DNA of 64,000 bases from Eubacterium callanderi (GCF_900142645.1 NZ_FRBP01000014.1:84037-148036), one strand, 5' to 3'. Shown: positions 51,815 to 61,075, counted from the first letter of the stretch. Program-made: numbers and translations. The notes: generated from the letters alone by a model not told the origin.

Positions 51815-52783
51815 CTACGCCTTCACCACCTTTCTTTTAGCCTCGCGGTGCCGCTCCCGCAGTCTGGGGTCCAGATAGCCGTAGGAGAAATCCACCAGCA
51901 GGTTAATGACCATGTAAATCAGAGCAATCCAGATTACATAGCCCTGAACCAGAGGGTAATCCCGAGTGGCAATGGCGTTGACTGCCATCTTGCCCAGGCC
52001 GGGCCAGGAAAAAATAATCTCCACCACCGCTGTGCCGCCGAGCAGCGAGCCCAACGACAGGCCCAGCAGCGTGACCAGGGGCAGCATGGCGTTTGGCAGC
52101 ACCTCCCGCCACAGGATGGCCGACTCCTTAAGGCCCCGGGCCCGGGCGCCGGCCACGTAGTCCTGCCGGAGCTCCTCCAGCACCGCGGTGCGCACCTGCC
52201 TTGTATATTTGGCCGACATGGCAATGGCCAGTGTGACTGCCGGCAGCACCAGCTTCATAAAGCCTGTGCCCGAGGTGGCAATGGGAAACCAGTTCAGTTT
52301 AAGGCCAAACACGTACAGCAGCACCAGACCGATCCAGAACCCCGGGAAGGACACACCGGCAAAGGAAAGCCCCCGCACCAGGTAATCCGGAAATTTATTC
52401 TGATAAACCGCTGCCAGAATTCCAAGGGGGATGGAGATCACAAGCATGAGGATCAGCGACGCGGCCGCCAGCTCCAGGGTCGGGCCAAGGCAGTCGAGCA
52501 GCACCGCGCTCACCGGAGCCTTTGAAGAATAGGATGTTCCCATATCCCCGGTCACAAACCCCTTAAGCCAATTTCCATACTGCACCAGAAATGGATCATT
52601 AAGGCCCATCTGCTCCCGGGTTTCTGCCAGCAGCTCCTCAGACGGCACCGTGCCGCCCTCCACCAGCATCAGCTCCGCCGGGTCGCCGGGGGATAAATAG
52701 GTCAGGCAAAAGGTCAGAAAGCTGATGCCAAAAAGCACCAGTACGATTTGCAGCAAACGATTAACAAGCTGTTTCGTGTTCAA
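51815..52783 (-). CDS. Dpp/Opp/Nik-type ABC importer, permease 1
   Basis: A 322-residue permease of the DppB/OppB/NikB class with six predicted helices. The contact loop around DYVAGARARGLKESAILWREV carries the conserved EAA-like pattern, and the protein ends in DPRLRER as usual. It starts with TTG at 52783, with AGGAGG upstream. It is the first gene of the operon and follows the cobalamin riboswitch by 120 bp. Low B12 should therefore raise expression of the whole importer, as far as the MATE gene if transcription continues. Confidence 0.92.
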   Translation of the reverse strand: MNTKQLVNRLLQIVLVLFGISFLTFCLTYLSPGDPAELMLVEGGTVPSEELLAETREQMGLNDPFLVQYGNWLKGFVTGDMGTSYSSKAPVSAVLLDCLGPTLELAAASLILMLVISIPLGILAAVYQNKFPDYLVRGLSFAGVSFPGFWIGLVLLYVFGLKLNWFPIATSGTGFMKLVLPAVTLAIAMSAKYTRQVRTAVLEELRQDYVAGARARGLKESAILWREVLPNAMLPLVTLLGLSLGSLLGGTAVVEIIFSWPGLGKMAVNAIATRDYPLVQGYVIWIALIYMVINLLVDFSYGYLDPRLRERHREAKRKVVKA

Positions 52784-52902
52784 GAAAAAAATCCTCCTCT
52801 GTCAAAATGGCAATACGGGTAAAAAACCGAAACGGAGAATGAAAGGAAAAGGACATGAAAATAAAGCCCTCCTATCTACCGTAAGAATACTTAAAACAAA
52901 AA

Positions 52903-53055
52903 TACAAGCAGGTCTCCTGACTTAAGTTCTTTGTATGTCCACGCCTTCCCAAGGCTGCGCCTCAGTGACATTTTGCGGACAACTCCCTATTACAGTGACG
53001 GGATCGTACCGGATTCGCACCGGTTTCTCTTTTAATCCCCGATCGGGAACTTGTA
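52903..53055 (-). promoter_or_regulatory. Cobalamin riboswitch of the ABC importer operon
   Basis: On the reverse strand the aptamer elements appear in order: ACCGGTGCGAATCCGGTAC, CCCGTCACTGTAATAGGGAG, GTCACTGAGGCGCAGCCTTG with GGGAAGG, and AAGTCAGGAGACC. P1 is TACAAG (53055-53050) with CTTGTA (52908-52903). It precedes the permease gene in sense orientation. Confidence 0.93.
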
Positions 53056-53116
53056 TCTGGCATGATTAAATTTTTTAAACAAAGATTTCACTGTGGTAAA
53101 CTGTGAAATTGCTTAA

Positions 53117-53145
53117 ATTATACTGGACTTTTACGCACTTGTCCA
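53117..53145 (-). promoter_or_regulatory. Promoter of the riboswitch-importer operon
   Basis: TGGACA (53145-53140), 17-bp spacer, TATAAT (53122-53117), about 60 bp before the aptamer. CTGGAC and GTCCAG flank the spacer as an inverted repeat. Confidence 0.65.
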
Positions 53146-53223
53146 GTCTTTTTTAAAAATTTCAGCAATAATTTTAAACGCATACCCCCACCCGGTATGT
53201 TTTTTACTTTTATTTTTTTCTGC

Positions 53224-53253
53224 TTGACATTGGTTTTCATCATGCCTTATACT
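53224..53253 (+). promoter_or_regulatory. Promoter of the M14-type deacylase gene
   Basis: TTGACA (53224-53229), 18-bp spacer, TATACT (53248-53253), 50 bp before the gene. Confidence 0.6.
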
Positions 53254-53303
53254 CAAGGCAATCGGCTTAAATCAAATCATTTCAAAAACGAAAGGAGTCC
53301 GCA

Positions 53304-54278
53304 ATGGAAAAAAACCTGTCAATCGGTACACTGGCCGCCGCCCCCGGCGAGAAGGTCCAGGGCCTGCTGCCCATCCCCCATACAGAAATCGAGGTGCCCG
53401 TCACCCTGATCAACGGCGCGGGCAGCGGAAAAACCGTCCTCATCACCAGCGGCATCCACAGCTGCGAATACGTCGGCATCGAGGCCGCCATCCAGCTGGC
53501 CGGCGAGCTGGACCCCGCGAGCCTGAATGGAAGCCTTATTCTCATACACCCCGTCAATGTCCCGGGCTTTGAGTCCCGCTACCCCACGCTCATGCCCCAG
53601 GACAATAAAAACCTCAACCGCGTTTTTCCCGGCACCCGGGAAGGAACCCTGGCCGACCGCGTCGCCCATTTTTTTGAGTACAGCCTTTATTCCCAGATTG
53701 ATTTCTACATCGACCTGCACTGCGGCGAAATTTTTGAAGACCTGACTCCCTACGTGTATTACGTGGGCGCAGCAGACAACGCCGTGTCCGAGGCCGCGCG
53801 CCAGGCCGCCCTTCACGTCGATGTGCCCTACATGGTCAAATCCTCCGCCACCACCGGCGCCTACAATTACGCCGGCGTACTCGGCATTCCTAGCATTCTT
53901 CTGGAACGCGGCTGTGCAGGCCGTTTTACCCAGGCAGAGGTGGACGCGGATAAAAAAGATGTCCTTAATATCCTAAAACACCTGGGCCTGCTGCAGGGCG
54001 CCCCCGAGCTGCGGCACCGCCCGGTCGACCTGACCGACCTGGTCTACCTCATGCCCGCACGCCATGGTCTCTGGTATCCTGAGGTGAAAGCCGGCGACCT
54101 TATCGCCAGAGGTCAGCGCCTCGGCGTGGTCAAGGATTATTTCGGCCATGTTCTCGACACCTACTGCGCCGAATACGACGGCGTTGTCCTGTACCAGTCC
54201 GCCACCCTCTGGACCGATGATTTCTGCGAGCTCATCACCTACGGTAAATTTGCAGAAACAGCAGGAATGGTGCGTTAA
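53304..54278 (+). CDS. Succinylglutamate desuccinylase/aspartoacylase family (M14-like) zinc hydrolase
   Basis: A 324-residue zinc-dependent amidohydrolase with the M14 carboxypeptidase fold. The zinc ligands His and Glu are in SGIHSCEYVG near residues 50-58 and the third His in IDLHCGE near 141, with NLNRVFPG between. The C-terminal part is the small beta domain of the AstE/aspartoacylase group. Such enzymes cleave N-acyl amino acids or related amides. The substrate is not evident. AAAGGAG precedes the ATG. It is transcribed away from the riboswitch operon and followed by a separate promoter for the metal ATPase. Confidence 0.85.
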   Translation: MEKNLSIGTLAAAPGEKVQGLLPIPHTEIEVPVTLINGAGSGKTVLITSGIHSCEYVGIEAAIQLAGELDPASLNGSLILIHPVNVPGFESRYPTLMPQDNKNLNRVFPGTREGTLADRVAHFFEYSLYSQIDFYIDLHCGEIFEDLTPYVYYVGAADNAVSEAARQAALHVDVPYMVKSSATTGAYNYAGVLGIPSILLERGCAGRFTQAEVDADKKDVLNILKHLGLLQGAPELRHRPVDLTDLVYLMPARHGLWYPEVKAGDLIARGQRLGVVKDYFGHVLDTYCAEYDGVVLYQSATLWTDDFCELITYGKFAETAGMVR

Positions 54279-54293
54279 TTTTTGTTTTACCCC

Positions 54294-54349
54294 TTGACAA
54301 ACCGCCTCGGGACAGTTAATATTAACATATGAACAATGATTCATATGTT
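54294..54349 (+). promoter_or_regulatory. Promoter with SmtB/ArsR-type operator before the metal ATPase
   Basis: TTGACA (54294-54299), 17-bp spacer, TAATAT (54317-54322). Directly after it, AACATATGAA-N6-TTCATATGTT (54324-54349) is a perfect 10-bp inverted repeat of the type bound by SmtB/CzrA-like metal sensors (core TGAA...TTCA). No such regulator gene is in the window. Confidence 0.7.
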
Positions 54350-54390
54350 TTATTCATCATATTTTAATCTAACTTTCCGAGGAGGCCATT

Positions 54391-57312
54391 ATGGCAACAA
54401 AAACTTATATACTTGAGCACCTGGGGTGCGCCAACTGCGCTTCAAAAATCGAGCGCAAAATCGCTTCCCTGCCTGGTGTCAGCGAGGCCAACATCGTCTA
54501 CGCGACCAAACAGCTCCGTCTCACTGCCGAAGACCCAGACGGGCTTTTGCCGGAAATGCAGAAAATCGCGGTTTCCTACGAACCCGATATTCTCATTACC
54601 GAGCAAAAGCGCCGTTCCCTGAAAAAAGCCCCCGCGGCCGTCGGGCGTGCTCCTCACAATCACGAGGAACACCATCACAGCGCAGCTTGCGGCTGCGGCC
54701 ACGACCATCACGATCACGGGGAACACCACCACGACACTGATTGCGCCTGCGGCCACGACCATCACGATCACGGGGAACACCACCACGACACTGATTGCGC
54801 CTGCGGCCACGACCACGGAGATCACCATGCGCATTATCACGTTCCCGGCCATCCGGCGGACTGCCAGTGCGATCTCTGCCGCCACGGCGAGGAATACTGC
54901 CATATCTGCGGCGAGAGTCTGGCTAACTGCACCTGCAAAATGCCGGACGCGGACGTGGAAAAAGCGGTTTTCATTCTTGAGAATCTGGGCTGTGCCAACT
55001 GCGCGGCCAAGATGGAGCACAAAATCAAAGAGCTGCCCGGCGTCGAGTATGCCACCATCACCTACGCCACCAGGCAGCTGCGCCTGTCTGCGGACAACGC
55101 CGCAGCCCTGCTGCCAGAGATTCAGCACATCTGCGCCGCCATCGAGCCAGACGTCAAGGTTATTCCCCGCAAAAAGACAATGGGCAAGGGCGCCACAAAG
55201 GTTTATACCCTTGAAAACCTGGGCTGCGCCAACTGCGCGGCCAAAATGGAGGCCAAAATCAACGCCCTGGACGATGTCTCCAGCGCCACCATCACCTATA
55301 CCACCAGGCAGCTGAAGGTTACCGGGAAAGACCCGGACAGCCTGCTCCCGCAGCTTCGTGACATCTGCCAGTCCATCGAGTCAGATGTGCAGGTTATCCC
55401 TAAGGAAACCCGGCCCAAAGCCTTGATTCCAGAGGCTTCCGCCTCTGCCGGGAAGGCTGTCAAGAAAAAAATGTCGGCTGAGACCAAAACCCTCATCGGT
55501 ATTATCATCGGCGCGGCGCTGTTTATCATCGGCGAGATCATGGAGCGTACCCTGCCCCCGGTTTACAATATTCCGGTTTTTGTGCTGGCCTACATCATTC
55601 TCGGCGGCCGTATTGTTGTCACAGCGGCCAAAAACCTGATGAAGGGTCAGGTCTTTGACGAAAACTTCCTGATGAGTGTGGCCACGCTGGCGGCCTTCGC
55701 CATTCAGGACTACCCTGAAGCCGTGGGCGTCATGCTGTTCTACCGTGTCGGCGAATACTTCGAAGACCGCGCGGTTGAAAAGAGCCGTAAACAGATCATG
55801 GACGCGGTGGATATGCGCCCTGAAGTCGTCAGCCTGCTGGTCGGCGACGAGGTGCGGGTTATCGACGCAGAGGACGCCGCCGTCGGCGACATCCTGCTGG
55901 TGCGCCCCGGCGACCGTATTCCCCTGGACGGCGTCATTGTCGAGGGTGAGAGCCGGATCGACACCTCCCCGGTGACCGGCGAGCCTGTTCCTGTCAAGGC
56001 CGGCTACGGCGACGAGGTTGTTTCGGGCTGTGTCAACACCTCCGGCCTCTTAAAAATGCGGGTTGAAAAGGTTCTGGAAGAATCCATGGTCACCCGTATT
56101 CTGGATTCTGTGGAAAACGCAGCGGCCAGCAAGCCAAAAATCGACCGGTTTATTACCCGTTTCTCACGGATTTATACTCCTTTTGTAGTCGGTCTGGCCA
56201 TCCTAACCGCCGTGGTGCCGTCCCTTGTGACCGGCGACTGGTATTACTGGATTTACACGGCCATCACCTTCCTGGTCATCAGCTGCCCCTGCGCGCTGGT
56301 GCTCAGCGTACCCCTGGCCTTTTTCTCAGGCATTGGCGCCGGCTCCAAACGGGGCATCCTGTTTAAGGGCGGCGTCTCCATCGAAGGAATCAAAAACATC
56401 GCTGCTGTGGTTATGGATAAAACCGGCACCATCACCGAAGGGAACTTCGTGGTACAGCAGGCTGTCCCGGCAAACGGCATGGACGAGACCAGGCTTCTGG
56501 CCCTGGCGGCCAGCTGTGAGCTCACCTCTACCCACCCCATCGGCAACAGCATTGTAACTGCCGCCGAAGAACGGGGACTGTCTGTGGAACGGCCTGACTC
56601 TGCCAGAGAAATTGCCGGCAAAGGCGTCGAAGCTGTGTTGAAGGACGGCACTGTGCTCTGCGGCAACCGCTCGCTGCTCGAATCCCAGAACATTGACCTG
56701 GACGGCTATAAGAACGACCATTACGGCACCGAGGTGCTCCTGGCCCTTGACGGCAAATTCATCGGCTATCTGGTCATATCAGACACTATCAAGGCCGACG
56801 CGGTGGACGCCATCGCCAAGATCAAGCGCCTTGGCATCCGCACTGCCATGCTGACCGGCGACGCCCAGGAAAGCGCCGAAGCGGTCGCAAAGTCCACAGG
56901 CATCGACGAAGTTCACGCCAAGCTGCTGCCCGAAGACAAGCTGAGCGAGCTCCAGGCTATTCGTAAAGCCCAGGGCGGCGTCATGTTTGTCGGCGACGGC
57001 ATCAACGACGCGCCGGTACTGGCCGGGGCGGATGTCGGCGCGGCCATGGGCAGCGGGGCCGATGCGGCTATTGAGGCAGCAGACGTTGTGTTCATGAATT
57101 CCAGCGTCGAGGCCATTCCCGAAGCCATCGAAATCGGCCGCAAAACCAGCCGTATCGCCTGGCAGAACGTGGTTTTTGCCCTGATCATCAAGGCGCTGGT
57201 CATGGTTCTGGGCCTGCTGGGCTTTGCCAATATGTGGATGGCTGTCTTTGCTGATACCGGTGTTGCCATCCTCTGTGTGCTCAATTCCATCCGTATTTTA
57301 TATAAAAAATAA
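54391..57312 (+). CDS. Heavy-metal P1B-type ATPase (ZntA/CadA-like) with three HMA domains and His-rich insert
   Basis: A 973-residue metal exporter. Three HMA metal-binding domains carry GCANC at about residues 11-15, 199-203 and 276-280. Between the first and second lies a His/Asp/Cys-rich insert (about residues 85-175), partly built of an exact 18-residue repeat. The core has CPC in SCPCALVLS near 632 and phosphorylation site DKTGT near 675, then TGDAQ and GDGINDAP. Membrane segments lie at about 375-430, 590-650 and near the C-terminus. CPC with three Cys-type HMA domains and a His-rich stretch suggests Zn/Cd/Pb export. AGGAGG precedes the ATG. The operator upstream points to zinc or cadmium control. 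Confidence 0.93.
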   Translation: MATKTYILEHLGCANCASKIERKIASLPGVSEANIVYATKQLRLTAEDPDGLLPEMQKIAVSYEPDILITEQKRRSLKKAPAAVGRAPHNHEEHHHSAACGCGHDHHDHGEHHHDTDCACGHDHHDHGEHHHDTDCACGHDHGDHHAHYHVPGHPADCQCDLCRHGEEYCHICGESLANCTCKMPDADVEKAVFILENLGCANCAAKMEHKIKELPGVEYATITYATRQLRLSADNAAALLPEIQHICAAIEPDVKVIPRKKTMGKGATKVYTLENLGCANCAAKMEAKINALDDVSSATITYTTRQLKVTGKDPDSLLPQLRDICQSIESDVQVIPKETRPKALIPEASASAGKAVKKKMSAETKTLIGIIIGAALFIIGEIMERTLPPVYNIPVFVLAYIILGGRIVVTAAKNLMKGQVFDENFLMSVATLAAFAIQDYPEAVGVMLFYRVGEYFEDRAVEKSRKQIMDAVDMRPEVVSLLVGDEVRVIDAEDAAVGDILLVRPGDRIPLDGVIVEGESRIDTSPVTGEPVPVKAGYGDEVVSGCVNTSGLLKMRVEKVLEESMVTRILDSVENAAASKPKIDRFITRFSRIYTPFVVGLAILTAVVPSLVTGDWYYWIYTAITFLVISCPCALVLSVPLAFFSGIGAGSKRGILFKGGVSIEGIKNIAAVVMDKTGTITEGNFVVQQAVPANGMDETRLLALAASCELTSTHPIGNSIVTAAEERGLSVERPDSAREIAGKGVEAVLKDGTVLCGNRSLLESQNIDLDGYKNDHYGTEVLLALDGKFIGYLVISDTIKADAVDAIAKIKRLGIRTAMLTGDAQESAEAVAKSTGIDEVHAKLLPEDKLSELQAIRKAQGGVMFVGDGINDAPVLAGADVGAAMGSGADAAIEAADVVFMNSSVEAIPEAIEIGRKTSRIAWQNVVFALIIKALVMVLGLLGFANMWMAVFADTGVAILCVLNSIRILYKK
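54694..54817 (+). repeat. 54-bp tandem repeat in the metal ATPase gene
   Basis: Two exact 54-bp units (54694-54747, 54748-54801) and the start of a third encode an 18-residue His-rich unit, CGHDHHDHGEHHHDTDCA. Identity at the DNA level indicates recent duplication, and copy number may vary between strains. Confidence 0.85.
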
Positions 57313-57322
57313 AAAGCATTAA

Positions 57323-57361
57323 AAAAATCCCGGCTTTCGTCCTCCGAAAACCGGGATTTTT
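57323..57361. terminator. Bidirectional terminator after the metal ATPase gene
   Basis: AAAAATCCCGG and CCGGGATTTTT (57323-57333, 57351-57361) form an 11-bp stem with A and T runs on both sides, between convergent genes. Confidence 0.85.
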
Positions 57362-57370
57362 ATTGTCCTT

Positions 57371-57784
57371 TTATTTGAGCAAAACACCGCCGCAGTAGGG
57401 GCACTGGTTTTTATCCACCGGTGAAAATTCGCCGCAGATAATACACAGGATCTCGTCATCCTCTGTTTTGTCATACTTTTCAGGTATTTCATATCCGGCA
57501 TGGTGGCGTACCAGCTCGCCTTTTTTAAAATACTGGGTAAAGTCTATCTCCGGATGGCCTTTAAAGACATAGGTCATCTCCTTGCCGCCCTTTTTTATGA
57601 CAAAGGTGTGGTAAGAATAATGTTTTTTGCTCCCCGAGTTCTCCGCATTTTTGCGGACCACCCGTCTGAGAGATTTAAGCTCGCCGTCAAAGGTTTTATC
57701 CTTGGAAAACAGGCCCCCTTTTCTGAAATAGGTTTTTGCCCGGGTGGAAAAGCCTTCCTCCAAATCGTTTTTTGCGCCTCTCAT
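57371..57784 (-). CDS. Uncharacterised protein with C-terminal zinc ribbon
   Basis: A 137-residue protein of unknown function. The start at 57784 (MRGAKNDLEE) is chosen because GGAGG lies upstream; the longer frame has none. The N-terminal 60 residues are strongly basic with Lys/Arg-rich segments. The middle part (HTFVIKKGGKEMTYVFKGHP) looks like a small beta domain. The C-terminus has CIICGEFSPVDKNQCPYCGG, a four-Cys zinc ribbon. It may bind nucleic acid. It stands alone between terminators. Confidence 0.65.
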   Translation of the reverse strand: MRGAKNDLEEGFSTRAKTYFRKGGLFSKDKTFDGELKSLRRVVRKNAENSGSKKHYSYHTFVIKKGGKEMTYVFKGHPEIDFTQYFKKGELVRHHAGYEIPEKYDKTEDDEILCIICGEFSPVDKNQCPYCGGVLLK

Positions 57785-57961
57785 TCGCTTTACACCTCCC
57801 AATAGATACTCCGATGCTTCATTTGATTTATTTTATCTATCAATTTATCTATTTTCTTGTTTTTAGTATTTTATCACTTTATTTTTCCTGTTACAAGCGC
57901 CTCTAAAAATCTTAATTATTATTAAAGCTTCCTTATCTTCATCATTCCTTTAAAATTAATA

Positions 57962-58040
57962 AAAGATACCCTCTCAGAGATAAAGGGTATCTTTCGAAGT
58001 CAATAAATATTAAAGGCCCTTTATCTTTCAAAGGGCCTTT
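57962..58040 (-). terminator. Two successive hairpins ending the MFS operon
   Basis: AAAGGCCCTTT/AAAGGGCCTTT (58012-58022, 58030-58040) and AAAGATACCCT/AGGGTATCTTT (57962-57972, 57984-57994) are perfect hairpins downstream of the reverse-strand MFS gene. The rest of the 57806-58080 gap is AT-rich and without a gene. Confidence 0.65.
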
Positions 58041-58082
58041 ACGGAGGCCGGATTTATGGGTAAACCGGGTCCCGTGATGGGT

Positions 58083-59375
58083 TTATTCTTCTACAGCAGG
58101 TGAAGGTGTTTCCTCCTTCGGGTATTTTTTCTTCATGTAAATCTGAGTCGCGATACAGCCGCCGATGGCAATAACCGCGCTGACGGTCAGACAAATGAAA
58201 ATATAGGTGTAGCCTTTGAGCTCATAATTGTCAATAAAGCTCCCGAACAGCTGGTGCATAAAGCTTTCCGGCAAGAATCCAATGACGGACAGAAGGCCAG
58301 AGGCTGCCCCAAAGATATGGGCCGGCACATGGGTTTCTGTTAATACCGAGGACGCAACGCCATAAGCGCCGTTGGCCAGGAAGCCCAGCACCAGGGTAAT
58401 GACAATCGCAGCCATCAGGAAGCCGGCTGTCTGCGGCAAAATTAAGTAGGCGAAGCAGCAGACCGCGCAGGCGGCCATGACCACCAAAATGGTTTTGGAG
58501 GGAGAGTTTACCTTTTTGGCAATCCCGCCCAGCAGTGGTGCAGAGATAATGGCAATCCCATAGTAACGGATCATCCCGACAATGCTGACTAAGGTCAGCG
58601 GAGCTAAAAAGGCGTCTGTGAGGTACGGGGTGGTGTAGTTCATCCCCATATAGACGATCATGACAAAGAACAGCGTGCCGCTGGCCAGCCAGACGCCCGG
58701 ATGCTTGAGTGCCTCAATGAATTCATTGATATTGAACTTTTTGTCGGGGTCATTGGTGACCTCACCTTTGAAATGCGGAATCGCGAACAGTGAGATGATC
58801 CCCAGAACCAGGATAACGCTTGCCAAAAAGATCAGCGAAGCGCTGACACCAACGCGGTAGTCAGGCATTGCGTTAAATAAAGCCAGGGTCACAGCGTTGA
58901 TCGCCAGGCCGCCAAGACCGTACAGCGCGTAGCTCACACCGACAACCGCCGGATAATCGGCTTCGGCCGCGGCAAAGCGCAGTAATTTATAACGGCATCC
59001 CCAGAAAATAAGGATGGTGGTCACAGCCAGCACGGCAAAAATTAAGACCAGCACCGGATAAGACGGCAGCGTCGCATACCAGTAGACCACTGCCGCCGTG
59101 CTGATAAAACCGCCGGCCGCCATGGTTCTCAGCCTCAGCTTATCCGCGATAATGCCGCAGGGAATATAGAGAATCGTCGCCATGATCCCATACATCCCAG
59201 ACAAAAAGCCGAGCTGGGCGTTGGTGATGTCAAGCCCCATCAAAAGTGGTTCGTAGAATACATTTTTCAAATAGATCGGAACATAAATAATCCCGCTGCC
59301 GGCGCCGGATAAAAAGATGAGCAGCGCGCGCCTGAATTTGGACAATTGTTGGTAGGTAATCTCTTGTTTTTTCAT
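58083..59375 (-). CDS. MFS transporter linked to the MttB-like methyltransferase
   Basis: A 430-residue major facilitator protein with 12 predicted helices. I place the start at 59375 (MKKQEITYQQ), where the conserved part begins; no strong ribosome site is visible, and a frame from 59441 is possible. It follows the MttB-superfamily gene by 190 bp on the same strand, with a strong hairpin between them, and is probably part of the same sigma-54-controlled operon. Uptake of the quaternary amine or other methylated substrate used by that enzyme is the natural inference. The acidic C-terminal tail (ETPSPAVEE) is of no known meaning. Confidence 0.85.
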   Translation of the reverse strand: MKKQEITYQQLSKFRRALLIFLSGAGSGIIYVPIYLKNVFYEPLLMGLDITNAQLGFLSGMYGIMATILYIPCGIIADKLRLRTMAAGGFISTAAVVYWYATLPSYPVLVLIFAVLAVTTILIFWGCRYKLLRFAAAEADYPAVVGVSYALYGLGGLAINAVTLALFNAMPDYRVGVSASLIFLASVILVLGIISLFAIPHFKGEVTNDPDKKFNINEFIEALKHPGVWLASGTLFFVMIVYMGMNYTTPYLTDAFLAPLTLVSIVGMIRYYGIAIISAPLLGGIAKKVNSPSKTILVVMAACAVCCFAYLILPQTAGFLMAAIVITLVLGFLANGAYGVASSVLTETHVPAHIFGAASGLLSVIGFLPESFMHQLFGSFIDNYELKGYTYIFICLTVSAVIAIGGCIATQIYMKKKYPKEETPSPAVEE

Positions 59376-59511
59376 CTTTGCTTGACACGGCCAAAGGGCC
59401 GGGCCTGCCCCCTTTACAGAATAAAAATCATATAAAACCAAATCCGGCTTAGTTTATTTCACAAAAACCGCCGGATTTTACATCAGGTTACAATTCCATA
59501 GATTTAGAAAC

Positions 59512-59541
59512 GGACTGGCAGAGCCCCTGCTTTGCCAATCC
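59512..59541 (-). other. Intercistronic hairpin between MttB-like and MFS genes
   Basis: GGACTGGCAGAGC and GCTTTGCCAATCC form a 13-bp stem with two non-pairing positions and a 4-base loop, without a T run. It may stabilise the upstream message or lower downstream expression. Confidence 0.5.
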
Positions 59542-59564
59542 GCTGAATCCTTTGATATGCCGTT

Positions 59565-61019
59565 TTATTTGATCTTGAATTTTTCCGGAAGGTGTTCGTT
59601 CAGCAGGTCCTTCTGCGCCTGGGTCATATCCGGTAATTCGAAGCTTTCGATTCTTTCTTTGTATACCTTGTAAGCGCGTTCCTGGATCGGTGGTGTTGCT
59701 GCGCGGCCTTCTTCGTTGCAGGTGCCTCTGTTGAAAACTGGGCTGGTGAGGTAGGTTTCTTCGCGGTAGTCCTTTGGTGTTCTGCCCTTCAGGTAAACGC
59801 CGCGTGGCCCAACCTTCTTGATCAGCTCAACATTGGCTTTCTTTTCGGAAATGGCAACACCATCGTGGAGACGCTTCATGTAGCGCAGCATTTCTTCGTC
59901 CATCATGAATTTCGGGAAACTTAACAGGTTAAAGTTTGATAAGTCGCCGGAAGCATGGGGCAGGATACAGGCATTGGACAGGGAGACGGCCAATGCGCCC
60001 AGGGTACTTTCAACGCCGGCCTGGTAGTCATAGGTGAAGCCATCGGCCAGAGCGCCGGAGCAGCGTACCGGAATCCGGTAGAAATCGCCCATGGCGATGT
60101 GGCCGGACATGATCATCAGGAATTCCGGCGCGCCGGTCATCAGACGGACTTCACGCATATCGGAAACAGATGAGAACGGGCTTAAGATCACCGGTAAACC
60201 CGGTTCGATCAGCTGGATCATGACCGCAACGGCCAGCATGTTGGCGAAATCGGCAACGATGGAGCCCATCAGTGACGGTGGCGCGGTCATATTGGTCATG
60301 GAGCAGGTGGTAATGGTGATCGGCTGTTTTTCTTCGGCGAAAGCGAAGTAATGTTCCAGCGCATCTGTCCCTACTGTCAACGGCGGCAGCACGCACATAC
60401 CGGAGTAGCAGACATAATCATCGAAGTTATCCATGTATTTCTTGATCAGCTGGACACATTCACGGGCGCCTTCTCGGGCATTGCCGCGTTTGTAGTTGTG
60501 AGGGGTGATCCCTAAGATATTGTACATGGGCTTTCTGGAGTATTTCGCCATCATGGCCATCTGCGCCAGCGCAGATTCGGTCGGGCAGTTTTCAAAGCCT
60601 GGAATATCCGCGGCAACCTGGCTGGAAATGCCGTAAACATCACTGGTGTTAATGATTTTGTAGAAGTTTTCCAGGTCGTCTGCGTTGGTCTGGCGATAGT
60701 TTCCGTCCCAGTCTTCCAGATTCGGACAGCCGTTGGTTGGTGCAACCACCAAACCCTTGCCAATCCCGATTTCCAGTTTGCTTTCTGGTCCAACGATTTC
60801 AAATGATTCTGGAATGGTGCTCAGTGCTTTATTGAGTAATTCTTCCGGAATGAATACCAGGTCCCCTTCAACCCGTGCGCCGTGTTTTTTGAAAAGTTCC
60901 AGTGCTTCCTCATATTCAAACTTAACGCCTACTTCGTTGAATACTCTCAGCACACTTTCGTGAATCAGTTCGATATCATCCTTTGAATAAAATGTAGTAA
61001 ATAAATTGCCTTTTAACAT
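59565..61019 (-). CDS. MttB superfamily (non-pyrrolysine) corrinoid-dependent methyltransferase
   Basis: A 484-residue member of the trimethylamine methyltransferase (MttB) superfamily. The frame has no internal TAG, so it lacks pyrrolysine and belongs to the group that demethylates quaternary amines such as glycine betaine, proline betaine, carnitine or related compounds (MtgB, MtpB, MtcB). These enzymes pass the methyl group to a corrinoid protein. Representative conserved stretches are VVAPTNGCPNLEDWDGN and CSMTNMTAPPSLMGS. The start at 61019 (MLKGNLFTTF) has AGGAG upstream. A perfect sigma-54 promoter lies before it and an MFS gene after it. No corrinoid protein is adjacent. The exact substrate cannot be told from sequence alone. 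Confidence 0.9.
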   Translation of the reverse strand: MLKGNLFTTFYSKDDIELIHESVLRVFNEVGVKFEYEEALELFKKHGARVEGDLVFIPEELLNKALSTIPESFEIVGPESKLEIGIGKGLVVAPTNGCPNLEDWDGNYRQTNADDLENFYKIINTSDVYGISSQVAADIPGFENCPTESALAQMAMMAKYSRKPMYNILGITPHNYKRGNAREGARECVQLIKKYMDNFDDYVCYSGMCVLPPLTVGTDALEHYFAFAEEKQPITITTCSMTNMTAPPSLMGSIVADFANMLAVAVMIQLIEPGLPVILSPFSSVSDMREVRLMTGAPEFLMIMSGHIAMGDFYRIPVRCSGALADGFTYDYQAGVESTLGALAVSLSNACILPHASGDLSNFNLLSFPKFMMDEEMLRYMKRLHDGVAISEKKANVELIKKVGPRGVYLKGRTPKDYREETYLTSPVFNRGTCNEEGRAATPPIQERAYKVYKERIESFELPDMTQAQKDLLNEHLPEKFKIK

Positions 61020-61075
61020 AACCCTTCTCCTCACTTTTTTAATTTTTTCTTAGCTAGCTTATGCCATTATACTAT

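Noticed and set aside
54694..54817. Short repeated units as a possible CRISPR array
   Set aside because: The 54-bp units are contiguous without spacers and encode His-rich protein in frame.
59565..61019. Possible pyrrolysine (in-frame TAG) in the MttB homologue
   Set aside because: The whole frame reads without an amber codon, so it is the non-pyrrolysine type.
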